A stretch of DNA of 64,000 bases, from contig NZ_DIUM01000003.1 in NCBI RefSeq assembly GCF_002423035.1, forward strand, positions 1,310 to 65,309, read 5' to 3'. This DNA is from Thiocapsa sp. UBA6158. GTDB taxonomy: Bacteria > Pseudomonadota > Gammaproteobacteria > Chromatiales > Chromatiaceae. Every line of letters begins with the position of its first letter. Position 1 is the first letter of the stretch. Both the position numbers and the translations under genes were made by a program. The notes under the pieces were generated by a model. That model saw only the letters and a list, made by a program, of their open reading frames with translations, was not told where the DNA came from and made no database searches. Positions 57,519 to 64,000 of this stretch are shown here, in pieces.

Positions 57519-57542
57519 CCGCGTCCGACCCGACGGAGGAAG

Positions 57543-58583
57543 ATGTGGATGTCAAGAGCCGACGCTCGTGAGCCCAAGGTCGATGTTGCCGATCTCGCCT
57601 CGGACCTTGACGGCGAGATCCTGCTCGACGGCGAGGACTCCGAGCCGACCGACGTGGAGACCGACTCCGACGAGGCCGATCCGGTCGAGTCCGAGCCGAT
57701 CGAGCCGGCGGCCACCGAACGCGCCGCCGAGCGCTTCAGCTCGGGCGAAGGCGATTTCGATGCGACCCGTCTCTACCTGAACGAAATCGGGGAGTCCAAG
57801 CTCCTCACCGCGGAGGAAGAGGTCAGTCTCGCGCGGGCAGCCCAGAGCGGCGACAACGCCGCGCGCCACCGCATGATCGTCTGCAACCTCCGGTTGGTGG
57901 TGAAGATCGCTCGGCGCTATCTCAATCGAGGCCTCCCGCTGTTGGATCTGATCGAAGAGGGCAACCTCGGGCTGATCCGTGCCGTGGAGAAATTCGACCC
58001 GGAGCGAGGGTTTCGTTTCTCCACCTATGCCACTTGGTGGATCCGTCAGACGATCGAGCGGGCGATCATGAACCAGACGCGGACCGTGCGTCTGCCGATT
58101 CATGTCGTGAAGGAAATCAACATCTATCTCAAGGCGGCGCGAAAACTCTCGCAACGGCTGGATCATGAGCCAACCACGGAGGACATCGCGGTCCTGCTCG
58201 ACAAGCCGATCGGCGAGGTCAAGCGGATGCTCGGGCTGAACGAGCGCATCGCGTCGGTGGACACGCCCTACAGCAAGGATGCCGACAAGCCCCTAGTCGA
58301 CATGCTCCAGGACGAGGCCGCCGACGATCCTGCCGACCGCATCCAGGACATCGATATTCAAGCCAATCTCGTGCACTGGCTCGGAAAGCTCAACGGCAAG
58401 CAGCGCGAGGTGGTGGAGCGTCGCTTCGGTCTGCATGGTTACGAGAACTCGACCCTCGAGAGCGTCGCACAGGAGCTGGGTGTGACCCGAGAGCGGGTGC
58501 GTCAGATCCAGATGGATGCGTTGCGGCGCCTGCGCGATATCCTGGAAAAAGAAGGGTTTTCGATCGACGCTTTTTTTAAGTGA
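57543..58583 (+). CDS. rpoS: RNA polymerase sigma factor RpoS
   Basis: This is a 346-residue sigma-38 factor for stationary-phase and stress genes. An acidic N-terminal stretch of about 65 residues is followed by region 1.2 (TRLYLNEIGESKLLTAEEEV), region 2 (RRYLNRGLPLLDLIEEGNLG, RGFRFSTYATWWIRQTIERA) and region 4.2 (LGVTRERVRQIQMDALRRLR). The end DILEKEGFSIDAFFK is close to E. coli RpoS. CGGAGGAAG precedes ATG 57543. The gene lies 24 bases after nlpD. Confidence 0.97.
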   Translation: MWMSRADAREPKVDVADLASDLDGEILLDGEDSEPTDVETDSDEADPVESEPIEPAATERAAERFSSGEGDFDATRLYLNEIGESKLLTAEEEVSLARAAQSGDNAARHRMIVCNLRLVVKIARRYLNRGLPLLDLIEEGNLGLIRAVEKFDPERGFRFSTYATWWIRQTIERAIMNQTRTVRLPIHVVKEINIYLKAARKLSQRLDHEPTTEDIAVLLDKPIGEVKRMLGLNERIASVDTPYSKDADKPLVDMLQDEAADDPADRIQDIDIQANLVHWLGKLNGKQREVVERRFGLHGYENSTLESVAQELGVTRERVRQIQMDALRRLRDILEKEGFSIDAFFK

Positions 58584-58620
58584 TACCGTTTGTCCGGATC
58601 CGTGATTCCCCACCTGAGAA

Positions 58621-58634
58621 CTGATCCAGGTCAA
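58621..58634 (-). promoter_or_regulatory. FNR/ANR-like box upstream of ccoN
   Basis: On the minus strand the site reads TTGACCTGGATCAG, matching TTGAT-N4-ATCAA at 8 of 10 positions. It is 177 bases before the ccoN start. FNR/ANR control of ccoNOQP is standard in proteobacteria. A weaker TTGAC/ATCCAG pair occurs at 58688-58709. Confidence 0.5.
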
Positions 58635-58810
58635 TGACTGTAGCGGTATATCCCATATGGATCAGGTCGGATGCCCTGCTCCTCTGTTGACTTTAGGACT
58701 CTGATCCAGTGATATGAGCCGCGCACTGTCGCCCGATGGAGCGACATCACGAGACGGCTGGATCGCCTTATAATCTTTGTTGTTTTCCCGACGTTTTCTG
58801 GGAGGGTCTA

Positions 58811-60244
58811 ATGGAAGCCAGTCTGGAACGGAAGTACAACTTCGACGTTGTGCGCTGGTTCACGGTCATGGCTGTCGTCTACCTGGTGGTGGGCGCGGCT
58901 GTCGGGGTCTATATCGCAGCGGAGCTGGCTTGGCCGGCACTGAATCTGGATAGCCCCTATTTATCGTTCGGGCGTCTGCGCCCGCTCCACACCAACGCCG
59001 TCATCTTCGCCTTCGGCGGCTGTACCCTGATGGCCACTGCCTTCTATACCGTCCAACGCACCTGCGGCGCACGCCTCTGGAGCGACAAGATGGCGTGGTT
59101 TACCTTTTGGGGTTGGAACCTGGTCATTGTTCTGGCCGTCATCACCCTCCCGTTGGGTCTGACCCAGTCCAAGGAATATGCCGAACTCGAATGGCCGGTC
59201 GACATCCTGATCGCCGTCGTGTGGCTCTCGTTCACCATCAACTTCGTGATGACGATCGCCAACCGGAAGTCCTCGCACATCTACGTGTCGAACTGGTTCT
59301 TCCTCGGCATGATGATCATGATCGTCTACCTGCACGTGGTAAACAGCCTGGCCATCCCGGTCGGACTTTTCAAATCCTATTCGATCTTCTCGGGCGTCCA
59401 GGATGCCATGATCCAGTGGTGGTGGGGACATAATGCGGTCGGGTTTTACCTGACGGCCGGATTCCTCGGGATCATGTACTACTTCGTGCCGAAGCAGGCG
59501 GGACGTCCGATCTACTCCTACCGTCTTTCGGTCATCCATTTCTGGGCCTTGATGTTCGGCTATGTCTGGCTCGGTGCGCATCATCTACAATACACTGCGC
59601 TGCCCGATTGGACCGGGTCGCTCGGGGCTGCGGTCTCCATCGCGATGATCATTCCTTCTTGGGGCGGTGCCGTGAACGGCATGATGACCCTCTCCGGGGC
59701 ATGGGATCGGCTGCGGACCGACTATGTCTTGCGCTTCCTGATCATCGCACTCGCCTTCTACGCCATGTCGACCTTCGAAGGTCCGGTCATGTCGTTGAAG
59801 ACGGTCAACGCACTCTCCCATTACACGGACTGGACCATCGGTCACGTGCACTCGGGTGCCCTGGGTTGGGTGGCCGGCATCTCGATCGGTGCCATCTACC
59901 ACCTCATGACACGTCTGTACCACACCGAGATGTATTCGGTGCGCCTGATCAACTTCCATTTCTGGACGGCGACGATCGGCACCGTGATCTATATCGTGGC
60001 CATGTGGGTCTCGGGGATTATGCAGGGATTGATGTGGCGGGCTTACGACGAGTACGGCACCTTGGCCTACACCTTCGTCGAGTCCGTAGACGCGATGCAC
60101 CCCTACTACGCCATGCGAACCGTCGGTGGTGCGATCTTCCTGCTCGGTGCCATCGTGATGCTCTTCAACATCTTGATGACCGTGCGCAAGTCGTTGTCCG
60201 AAGGCAGCCTGAGCAAGGCGCGTGCCTTGCCGGCAGCGGCATGA
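58811..60244 (+). CDS. ccoN: cbb3-type cytochrome c oxidase subunit I
   Basis: This 477-residue catalytic subunit holds the low-spin heme b and the heme b3-CuB site. It has about 12 helices. Histidine ligands are seen in LRPLHTNAVIFAFG, IQWWWGHNAVGFYLTAGF and TIGHVHSGALGWVAG, and the Tyr/His region FGYVWLGAHHLQYTALP fits the C-type oxidase pattern. GGGAGGG 7-13 bases before ATG 58811 decides the start, which gives the family opening LERKYNFDVVRWF. It reduces O2 at very low concentration. First gene of ccoNOQP. Confidence 0.96.
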   Translation: MEASLERKYNFDVVRWFTVMAVVYLVVGAAVGVYIAAELAWPALNLDSPYLSFGRLRPLHTNAVIFAFGGCTLMATAFYTVQRTCGARLWSDKMAWFTFWGWNLVIVLAVITLPLGLTQSKEYAELEWPVDILIAVVWLSFTINFVMTIANRKSSHIYVSNWFFLGMMIMIVYLHVVNSLAIPVGLFKSYSIFSGVQDAMIQWWWGHNAVGFYLTAGFLGIMYYFVPKQAGRPIYSYRLSVIHFWALMFGYVWLGAHHLQYTALPDWTGSLGAAVSIAMIIPSWGGAVNGMMTLSGAWDRLRTDYVLRFLIIALAFYAMSTFEGPVMSLKTVNALSHYTDWTIGHVHSGALGWVAGISIGAIYHLMTRLYHTEMYSVRLINFHFWTATIGTVIYIVAMWVSGIMQGLMWRAYDEYGTLAYTFVESVDAMHPYYAMRTVGGAIFLLGAIVMLFNILMTVRKSLSEGSLSKARALPAAA

Positions 60245-60262
60245 TCCCCGGAGTAGCATCTC

Positions 60263-61009
60263 ATGGCCGATAAAAAGACGAAGCCGAAGTCCTTTCAGGA
60301 ATGGATGGAAGTCAATATCTGGGGCCTGCTTATCGTGACGGCCTTGGTGCTGTCCGTGGGCGGGCTGGTCGAGATCGTCCCGCTCTTCTATATGAAGAAC
60401 ACCATGGAGCACAACACCTACCCGGAGATCGTGTGGGACAAGGCCGGAAAAGAGCCGATCGTGACGGTCGACGAGGCCGGTCAGCAGCAATGGAACTGGA
60501 AGACCGGCGAGGGGATGCGTCCCTACACGGCCCTTGAGCTCGCCGGCCGCGACATCTATCAGCGCGAGGGGTGTTATCTGTGTCATTCGCAGATGATTCG
60601 TCCCTTCCGTGACGAGCGCGAGCGCTACGGGCACTACTCCTTGGCCTCCGAGTCGATGTTCGATCACCCCTTCCAGTGGGGTTCAAAGCGCACCGGGCCG
60701 GATCTCGCGCGGGTGGGCGGCAAGTACTCGGACGAATGGCAGCGTCAGCACATGCGTGCGCCGCGCTCCTTGGTCCCTGAGTCCGTAATGCCGGGCTACC
60801 CCTGGTTGGACGAGAACTATTTGAGCGGCGAGAAGATGCAGCGTCATATGCGCGGCATGCAGACCATCAGCGTGCCCTATTCGGATGCCGATATCGAGGC
60901 TGCACCGGCGCTGGTGGAAGGCAAGACGGAAATGGATGCGTTGGTGACCTACATGCAGGTCCTCGGCACCATGGTTGCCCTCGACGAGTCCAAGACCTAC
61001 CGTGAATAG
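60263..61009 (+). CDS. ccoO: cbb3-type cytochrome c oxidase subunit II
   Basis: This is a 248-residue monoheme cytochrome c subunit anchored by one N-terminal helix (WGLLIVTALVLSVGGLVEIV). The heme motif is REGCYLCHSQMIRPF near residue 107, followed by RTGPDLARVGGKYSDEWQRQ. The methionine ligand region is SVMPGYPWL. It passes electrons from CcoP to CcoN. It starts 18 bases after ccoN and overlaps the ccoQ start. Confidence 0.96.
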   Translation: MADKKTKPKSFQEWMEVNIWGLLIVTALVLSVGGLVEIVPLFYMKNTMEHNTYPEIVWDKAGKEPIVTVDEAGQQQWNWKTGEGMRPYTALELAGRDIYQREGCYLCHSQMIRPFRDERERYGHYSLASESMFDHPFQWGSKRTGPDLARVGGKYSDEWQRQHMRAPRSLVPESVMPGYPWLDENYLSGEKMQRHMRGMQTISVPYSDADIEAAPALVEGKTEMDALVTYMQVLGTMVALDESKTYRE

Positions 61010-61217
61010 TCTCGGCGACTATTTTCAGACCGATTGGCAGGCGATGACGACGAACGATTGGATCGGCACGATCCTCACCGTCGTCATCTTCCTGCTGATG
61101 GTTGGTGCCTACTTCTACGTCTTTCGTCCCAAGAACCGGGAAAAGCTCGAAGCCATGAAACACATCCCGTTCGACGAGGACAACGAGAACACCGGAGATC
61201 CACATGGCCGAAAATAA
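61002..61217 (+). CDS. ccoQ: cbb3 oxidase small subunit CcoQ
   Basis: This is a small single-helix membrane protein of 71 residues from GTG 61002, or 57 from ATG 61044. The helix is WIGTILTVVIFLLMVGAYFY, followed by VFRPKNREKLEAMKHIPFDE, a basic then acidic tail typical of CcoQ. It stabilises the oxidase in other bacteria. GTG 61002 overlaps the ccoO stop, while ATG 61044 has a purine-rich GGCAGG before it; the start is not settled. It overlaps ccoP by 14 bases. Confidence 0.82.
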   Translation: MNSLGDYFQTDWQAMTTNDWIGTILTVVIFLLMVGAYFYVFRPKNREKLEAMKHIPFDEDNENTGDPHGRK

Positions 61218-62118
61218 CCCCTTTCCCGGCGAGAACAATACCGGGCATATCTGGGACGACAACCTGCGGGAATTGGCGAATCCGCCGCCGCGGTGGTGGA
61301 TGCTCGGATTCTGGGCGTCCATCCTCTTCGTGATCGTCTACACGATCCTCTATCCGAGCTGGCCGGTCGGTCAGCAGGCGACGCCCGGGCTCTTGGGGTG
61401 GACGCAGATTCAGGAGTACGAGCAGGGAGTCGCTCAGGTCGACGCGAAGCGCGGCCCGTTCGAAGAGCAGATCAGCCAGATGACCGCCGAGGAGATCATC
61501 GCTGATCCGGGGCTGCTGCAGTACACCCTGGCATCGGCAAAGGTGCTGTTCGGCGATTACTGTTCGGCGTGTCACGGCAGCGGCGGACAAGGCAATCCCG
61601 GGTATCCCGTTTTGGCCGACGACGACTGGCTTTTCGGTGGCTCGATCGCGAAGCTCACCGAGACCATTACGAACGGGCGCAAGGGTGCCATGACCGCTCA
61701 TGCGACGATCCTCTCCCAAGAGGAGATCGATGCGCTTGCACACTGGGTCGTCGAGATGACCGAAGGCGGCGCAGGCAGTGCTGAGGGTTGGGAGCTGTAT
61801 ACCGCTAAGGGCTGCAACGCCTGTCACGGCGAGAAGGCGAACGGCGTGCTGGTCGAGCTGGGGGATGGCGAGATCGTGAGTGTCGGCGCGGCGAATCTGA
61901 CCGACAGCATCTGGCGCTTCGAGCCCGGTGGCTTCGAGAGTGCGCGTCACACGATCATGTATGGCGTCAACCAGCCCGGCGTTCCCGAGACACGAGATGC
62001 GGTGATGCCGGCCTTCGGCTCGGTGGCGAAGGTGGACGATGTCGAGGTCCGCAAGTTGGACGATCAGGATATCAAGAAGCTCGCCATCTATGTTAACCAG
62101 CTCGGTGGCGGCGGGTGA
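61204..62118 (+). CDS. ccoP: cbb3-type cytochrome c oxidase subunit III (diheme)
   Basis: This is a 304-residue membrane-anchored diheme cytochrome c. The N-terminus has HIWDDNLRELANPPPRWWML, the CcoP signature, then one helix (LGFWASILFVIVYTILYPSW). Heme motifs are CSACH near residue 122 and CNACH near residue 205. It accepts electrons from soluble cytochrome c and hands them to CcoO. It is the last of the ccoNOQP genes. Confidence 0.96.
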   Translation: MAENNPFPGENNTGHIWDDNLRELANPPPRWWMLGFWASILFVIVYTILYPSWPVGQQATPGLLGWTQIQEYEQGVAQVDAKRGPFEEQISQMTAEEIIADPGLLQYTLASAKVLFGDYCSACHGSGGQGNPGYPVLADDDWLFGGSIAKLTETITNGRKGAMTAHATILSQEEIDALAHWVVEMTEGGAGSAEGWELYTAKGCNACHGEKANGVLVELGDGEIVSVGAANLTDSIWRFEPGGFESARHTIMYGVNQPGVPETRDAVMPAFGSVAKVDDVEVRKLDDQDIKKLAIYVNQLGGGG

Positions 62119-62190
62119 ATCCGGTAGGGTGATGCACGGGCCGGCGCGCCGGCCCGCGGACAACAGGGGGGAGAAGGGGAGGAGATCGGC

Positions 62191-62337
62191 ATGACCGGAG
62201 GACTGACGTGGGACTTCGTGACCTTGATGTCGATCGCGATGGTGATCATCGCGATCCTGATCATCGTGTTTCTGGTCTACAAGGTGATCACCTTGATGAA
62301 CCGGGATGCGCAGGCGCATAAGAACAACGAGCATTGA
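62191..62337 (+). CDS. 48-residue single-helix membrane protein between ccoP and ccoG
   Basis: This is a short gene with a strong ribosome binding site (GGGGAGGAG, 7-15 bases before ATG 62191). The product starts MTGGLTWDFVTLMSIAMVII, continues as one long hydrophobic helix (AILIIVFLVYKVITLM) and ends in a short charged tail (NRDAQAHKNNEH). It lies 72 bases after ccoP and directly before a terminator, so it is the last gene of the cbb3 transcript. I do not recognise the family. By size, topology and place it could be an accessory cbb3 subunit similar in role to CcoM of Pseudomonas stutzeri, but no sequence similarity is claimed. Confidence 0.7.
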   Translation: MTGGLTWDFVTLMSIAMVIIAILIIVFLVYKVITLMNRDAQAHKNNEH

Positions 62338-62368
62338 CGATGAGTCGGGCGTGCTGACACCTCATCGA

Positions 62369-62394
62369 GGGGGATCTGAGATCCCCCTTTTTTT
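62369..62394 (+). terminator. Intrinsic terminator of the cco operon
   Basis: GGGGGATC (62369-62376) pairs with GATCCCCC (62380-62387) around a TGA loop and is followed by seven T. It closes the ccoNOQP-small protein transcript 32 bases after the last stop codon. Confidence 0.9.
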
Positions 62395-62685
62395 GTACCG
62401 TAAATAGCTTCCGAATCAATTGGTTGCGTTTGCGAAAACGCATGGCGAAAAGGCGCCCGGAGGCGTAGGCTAATTTATTTAGTGGAGCGGCGGTACGGCG
62501 GACCCGACTCTTTAGGTCCGGCGTCGTTTTCAGGCAGACCCGTTCAACCGAATCCGGTTTCCCGGACTGGATCGGGAAGAGTAGTGCCCCCGCCGATTCT
62601 CGGTTGCGCGGCGTCCCGATGCGCCTGCAAGGCGATAAGCCACCGCGATCTGTCGTAAACGTTGACCCTGTCGTGGAGATGGTCA
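62395..62685. other. Leader region of ccoG
   Basis: This 291-base gap separates the cco terminator from ccoG. It has an AT-rich patch (62475-62490, GCTAATTTATTTAGTG) that may hold the ccoG promoter. No gene is recognised. Confidence 0.3.
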
Positions 62686-64000
62686 GTGAGCACGAACCCT
62701 TTGGCAACTCAAACCGCCGTCGACGACCTCTACGCCGAGGCCGAGCATTGGCATGTCAATACCGGCGGCGAGACGATCCACGCCAAACGTCTTGCCGGGC
62801 GGTGGCGCACCATCAAGTGGGCGGCCGCGTCGGTCTGGTTGATCTACTTCCTGGGACCCTATGTGCGTTGGGACGGCCGACAGGCGGTCTTGTTCGATAT
62901 CCCGAACCGGCAATATCACATCTTCGGCGCGACGGTCCTTCCGCAGGACTTCTGGATGCTGTCGCTGTTGTTGCTGTTCTTCGCCATCCTGCTTGCCGTG
63001 GCGACCGCGTTGGTCGGCCGTGTCTGGTGCGGCTATTTCTGCTTCCAGACGGTGTGGACCGACATCTACACCTGGATCGAGGAGAAGCTCGAGGGCAGTC
63101 CGCCGCAGCGCCGCAAGCTCGACAAGGCGCCCATGTCCCTGAGTAAGTTTCGGATCAAGGCAACCAAGCACGCCCTCTGGCTGTTGATCGGCTTCATCAC
63201 GGGCATCAGCTTCGTGGCCTGGTTTACCGACGCACCCGCTCTGTGGGTGAACTTCTTCGCCGGCGAGTCCGGTCCCGTGGCCTACATGACGGTCGCGCTC
63301 TTCACCGTCGGGACCTACGGTCTCGCCGGTTTCATGCGCGAGCAGACGTGCTTCTGGCTTTGTCCCTACGCGCGAATCCAAGGCGTCATGCTCGACAAGA
63401 CGACCATCGTGCCGACCTACGATGTGGCGCGCGGCGAGCCGCGCGGACGCGTGAAGCGCGGCGAAGCCGGTGACGCACGCACGGGCGGGGATTGCGTGGA
63501 CTGCAACCAATGCGTCGCCGTCTGCCCGACGGGTGTCGATATCCGCAACGGACAACAGGAGGGCTGCATCACCTGTGCACTCTGCATCGATGCCTGCGAC
63601 CAGGTGATGGATAAGGTCGGACGTCCGCGTGGACTGATCCGCTATGCCTCGCTCGACGAACTCGAAGGATTGCCCACCAAGGCACTCTTGCTGCGTCCGC
63701 GTGTCTGGGTGTACGCGGCGATCATGGGTGTCGCGCTGGCCGGGATCCTGTATGGGTTCTCCACCTTGGCGGCGATCGACCTCAAGGTCCTGCACGAGCG
63801 CGCGCCGCTGTATGTGCGGCTCAGCGATGGATCCATTCAGAACAAATACACGCTGAAGATCCTCAACAAGATGCCCGAGGAGCTCTCCGTGCGGATCAGC
63901 GTGACGGGCCCCGACGGCTTGACGCTCGTCGGTGCGGAAGAGCCGATCGTGGCACCGCCGGGCGGAGTGACCCCCGCCATCGTCTTCGTCAAGGTGCCGA
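62686..64000 (+). CDS. ccoG: cbb3 oxidase assembly protein CcoG (cut by window edge)
   Basis: The first 438 codons of a polyferredoxin membrane protein (RdxA/FixG family). It has TM helices near residues 45-62 and 87-110, VGRVWCGYFCFQTVWTD (the conserved CGYxC segment), and QTCFWLCPYARIQGVML. The two 4Fe-4S clusters are CVDCNQCVAVCPTG and CITCALCIDACDQVM. A further helix at about 345-362 precedes the periplasmic IG-like C-terminal domain, which runs off the edge. CcoG reduces copper for cbb3 assembly. GTG 62686 is used as the start; it gives STNPLATQTAVDDLY. Confidence 0.93.
   Translation, partial: MSTNPLATQTAVDDLYAEAEHWHVNTGGETIHAKRLAGRWRTIKWAAASVWLIYFLGPYVRWDGRQAVLFDIPNRQYHIFGATVLPQDFWMLSLLLLFFAILLAVATALVGRVWCGYFCFQTVWTDIYTWIEEKLEGSPPQRRKLDKAPMSLSKFRIKATKHALWLLIGFITGISFVAWFTDAPALWVNFFAGESGPVAYMTVALFTVGTYGLAGFMREQTCFWLCPYARIQGVMLDKTTIVPTYDVARGEPRGRVKRGEAGDARTGGDCVDCNQCVAVCPTGVDIRNGQQEGCITCALCIDACDQVMDKVGRPRGLIRYASLDELEGLPTKALLLRPRVWVYAAIMGVALAGILYGFSTLAAIDLKVLHERAPLYVRLSDGSIQNKYTLKILNKMPEELSVRISVTGPDGLTLVGAEEPIVAPPGGVTPAIVFVKVP

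Noticed and set aside
1..64000. CRISPR array, prophage, integrase or insertion sequence
   Set aside because: No regularly spaced direct repeats, transposase, integrase or phage structural gene was found in the window.

Overview
The window is high-GC chromosomal DNA from a gammaproteobacterium. Purple sulfur bacteria (Chromatiales/Chromatiaceae) are the best fit. The evidence is the gammaproteobacterial gene orders surE-pcm-nlpD-rpoS and rpsT/murJ-ribF-ileS-lspA, the cbb3 oxidase cluster, a diheme cytochrome resembling the flavocytochrome c sulfide dehydrogenase subunit, and a decayed nitrogenase-cofactor gene. The taxonomic placement is inference, because the window holds no rRNA and no photosynthesis gene.

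Layout. 1-157 is the 5' end of valS (minus). 309-3814 is an Mla/MCE-type lipid transport operon whose ATPase has lost catalytic residues. 3854-6100 holds an unrecognised gene and a DMT permease. 6284-8983 is topB, followed by a nifE remnant. 9532-13093 has an OmpA-type lipoprotein and a DUF2878/DUF1295/DUF6134/lipocalin operon. 13313-16884 is cydDC. 17244-22789 is a selenium locus: a peroxiredoxin with an in-frame UGA at its peroxidatic position, then selA, selB, tRNA-Sec and selD. 23090-24748 carries a diheme cytochrome c and a diheme peroxidase. 25082-29629 (minus) has a propeller protein, a thioredoxin-like protein, TrkH and a glycosyltransferase.

29711-33898 is a plus-strand run ending in a pair of genes with domains best known from animal calcium-signalling channels: a TRPM-type SLOG/LSDAT protein and a TrkA-N/RyR protein. 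33899-34744 is a gene-poor stretch with repeats and an allophanate hydrolase remnant. Then come ppdK, a DUF29 gene, a PhnD-like/hybrid histidine kinase pair, and a minus-strand housekeeping block (aspartoacylase-like, rimK, lspA, ileS, ribF, murJ). rpsT, lgt, a GH17-like glycosidase and an Smr protein lead to surE-pcm-nlpD-rpoS. The window closes with ccoNOQP, a small membrane protein gene and the start of ccoG.

How the genes work together. The selenium locus contains all four dedicated bacterial Sec genes plus one evident client, so it is close to a self-contained decoding and antioxidant cassette. cydDC, the cbb3 genes and the diheme peroxidase serve microaerobic respiration; FNR-like boxes precede the peroxidase and ccoN. 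A dispersed roughly 90-bp intergenic element with terminal inverted repeats lies upstream of topB and directly abuts the selA start codon; related half-elements occur elsewhere. Three gene remnants (nifE, atzF, an Uma2-like end) show ongoing gene loss.
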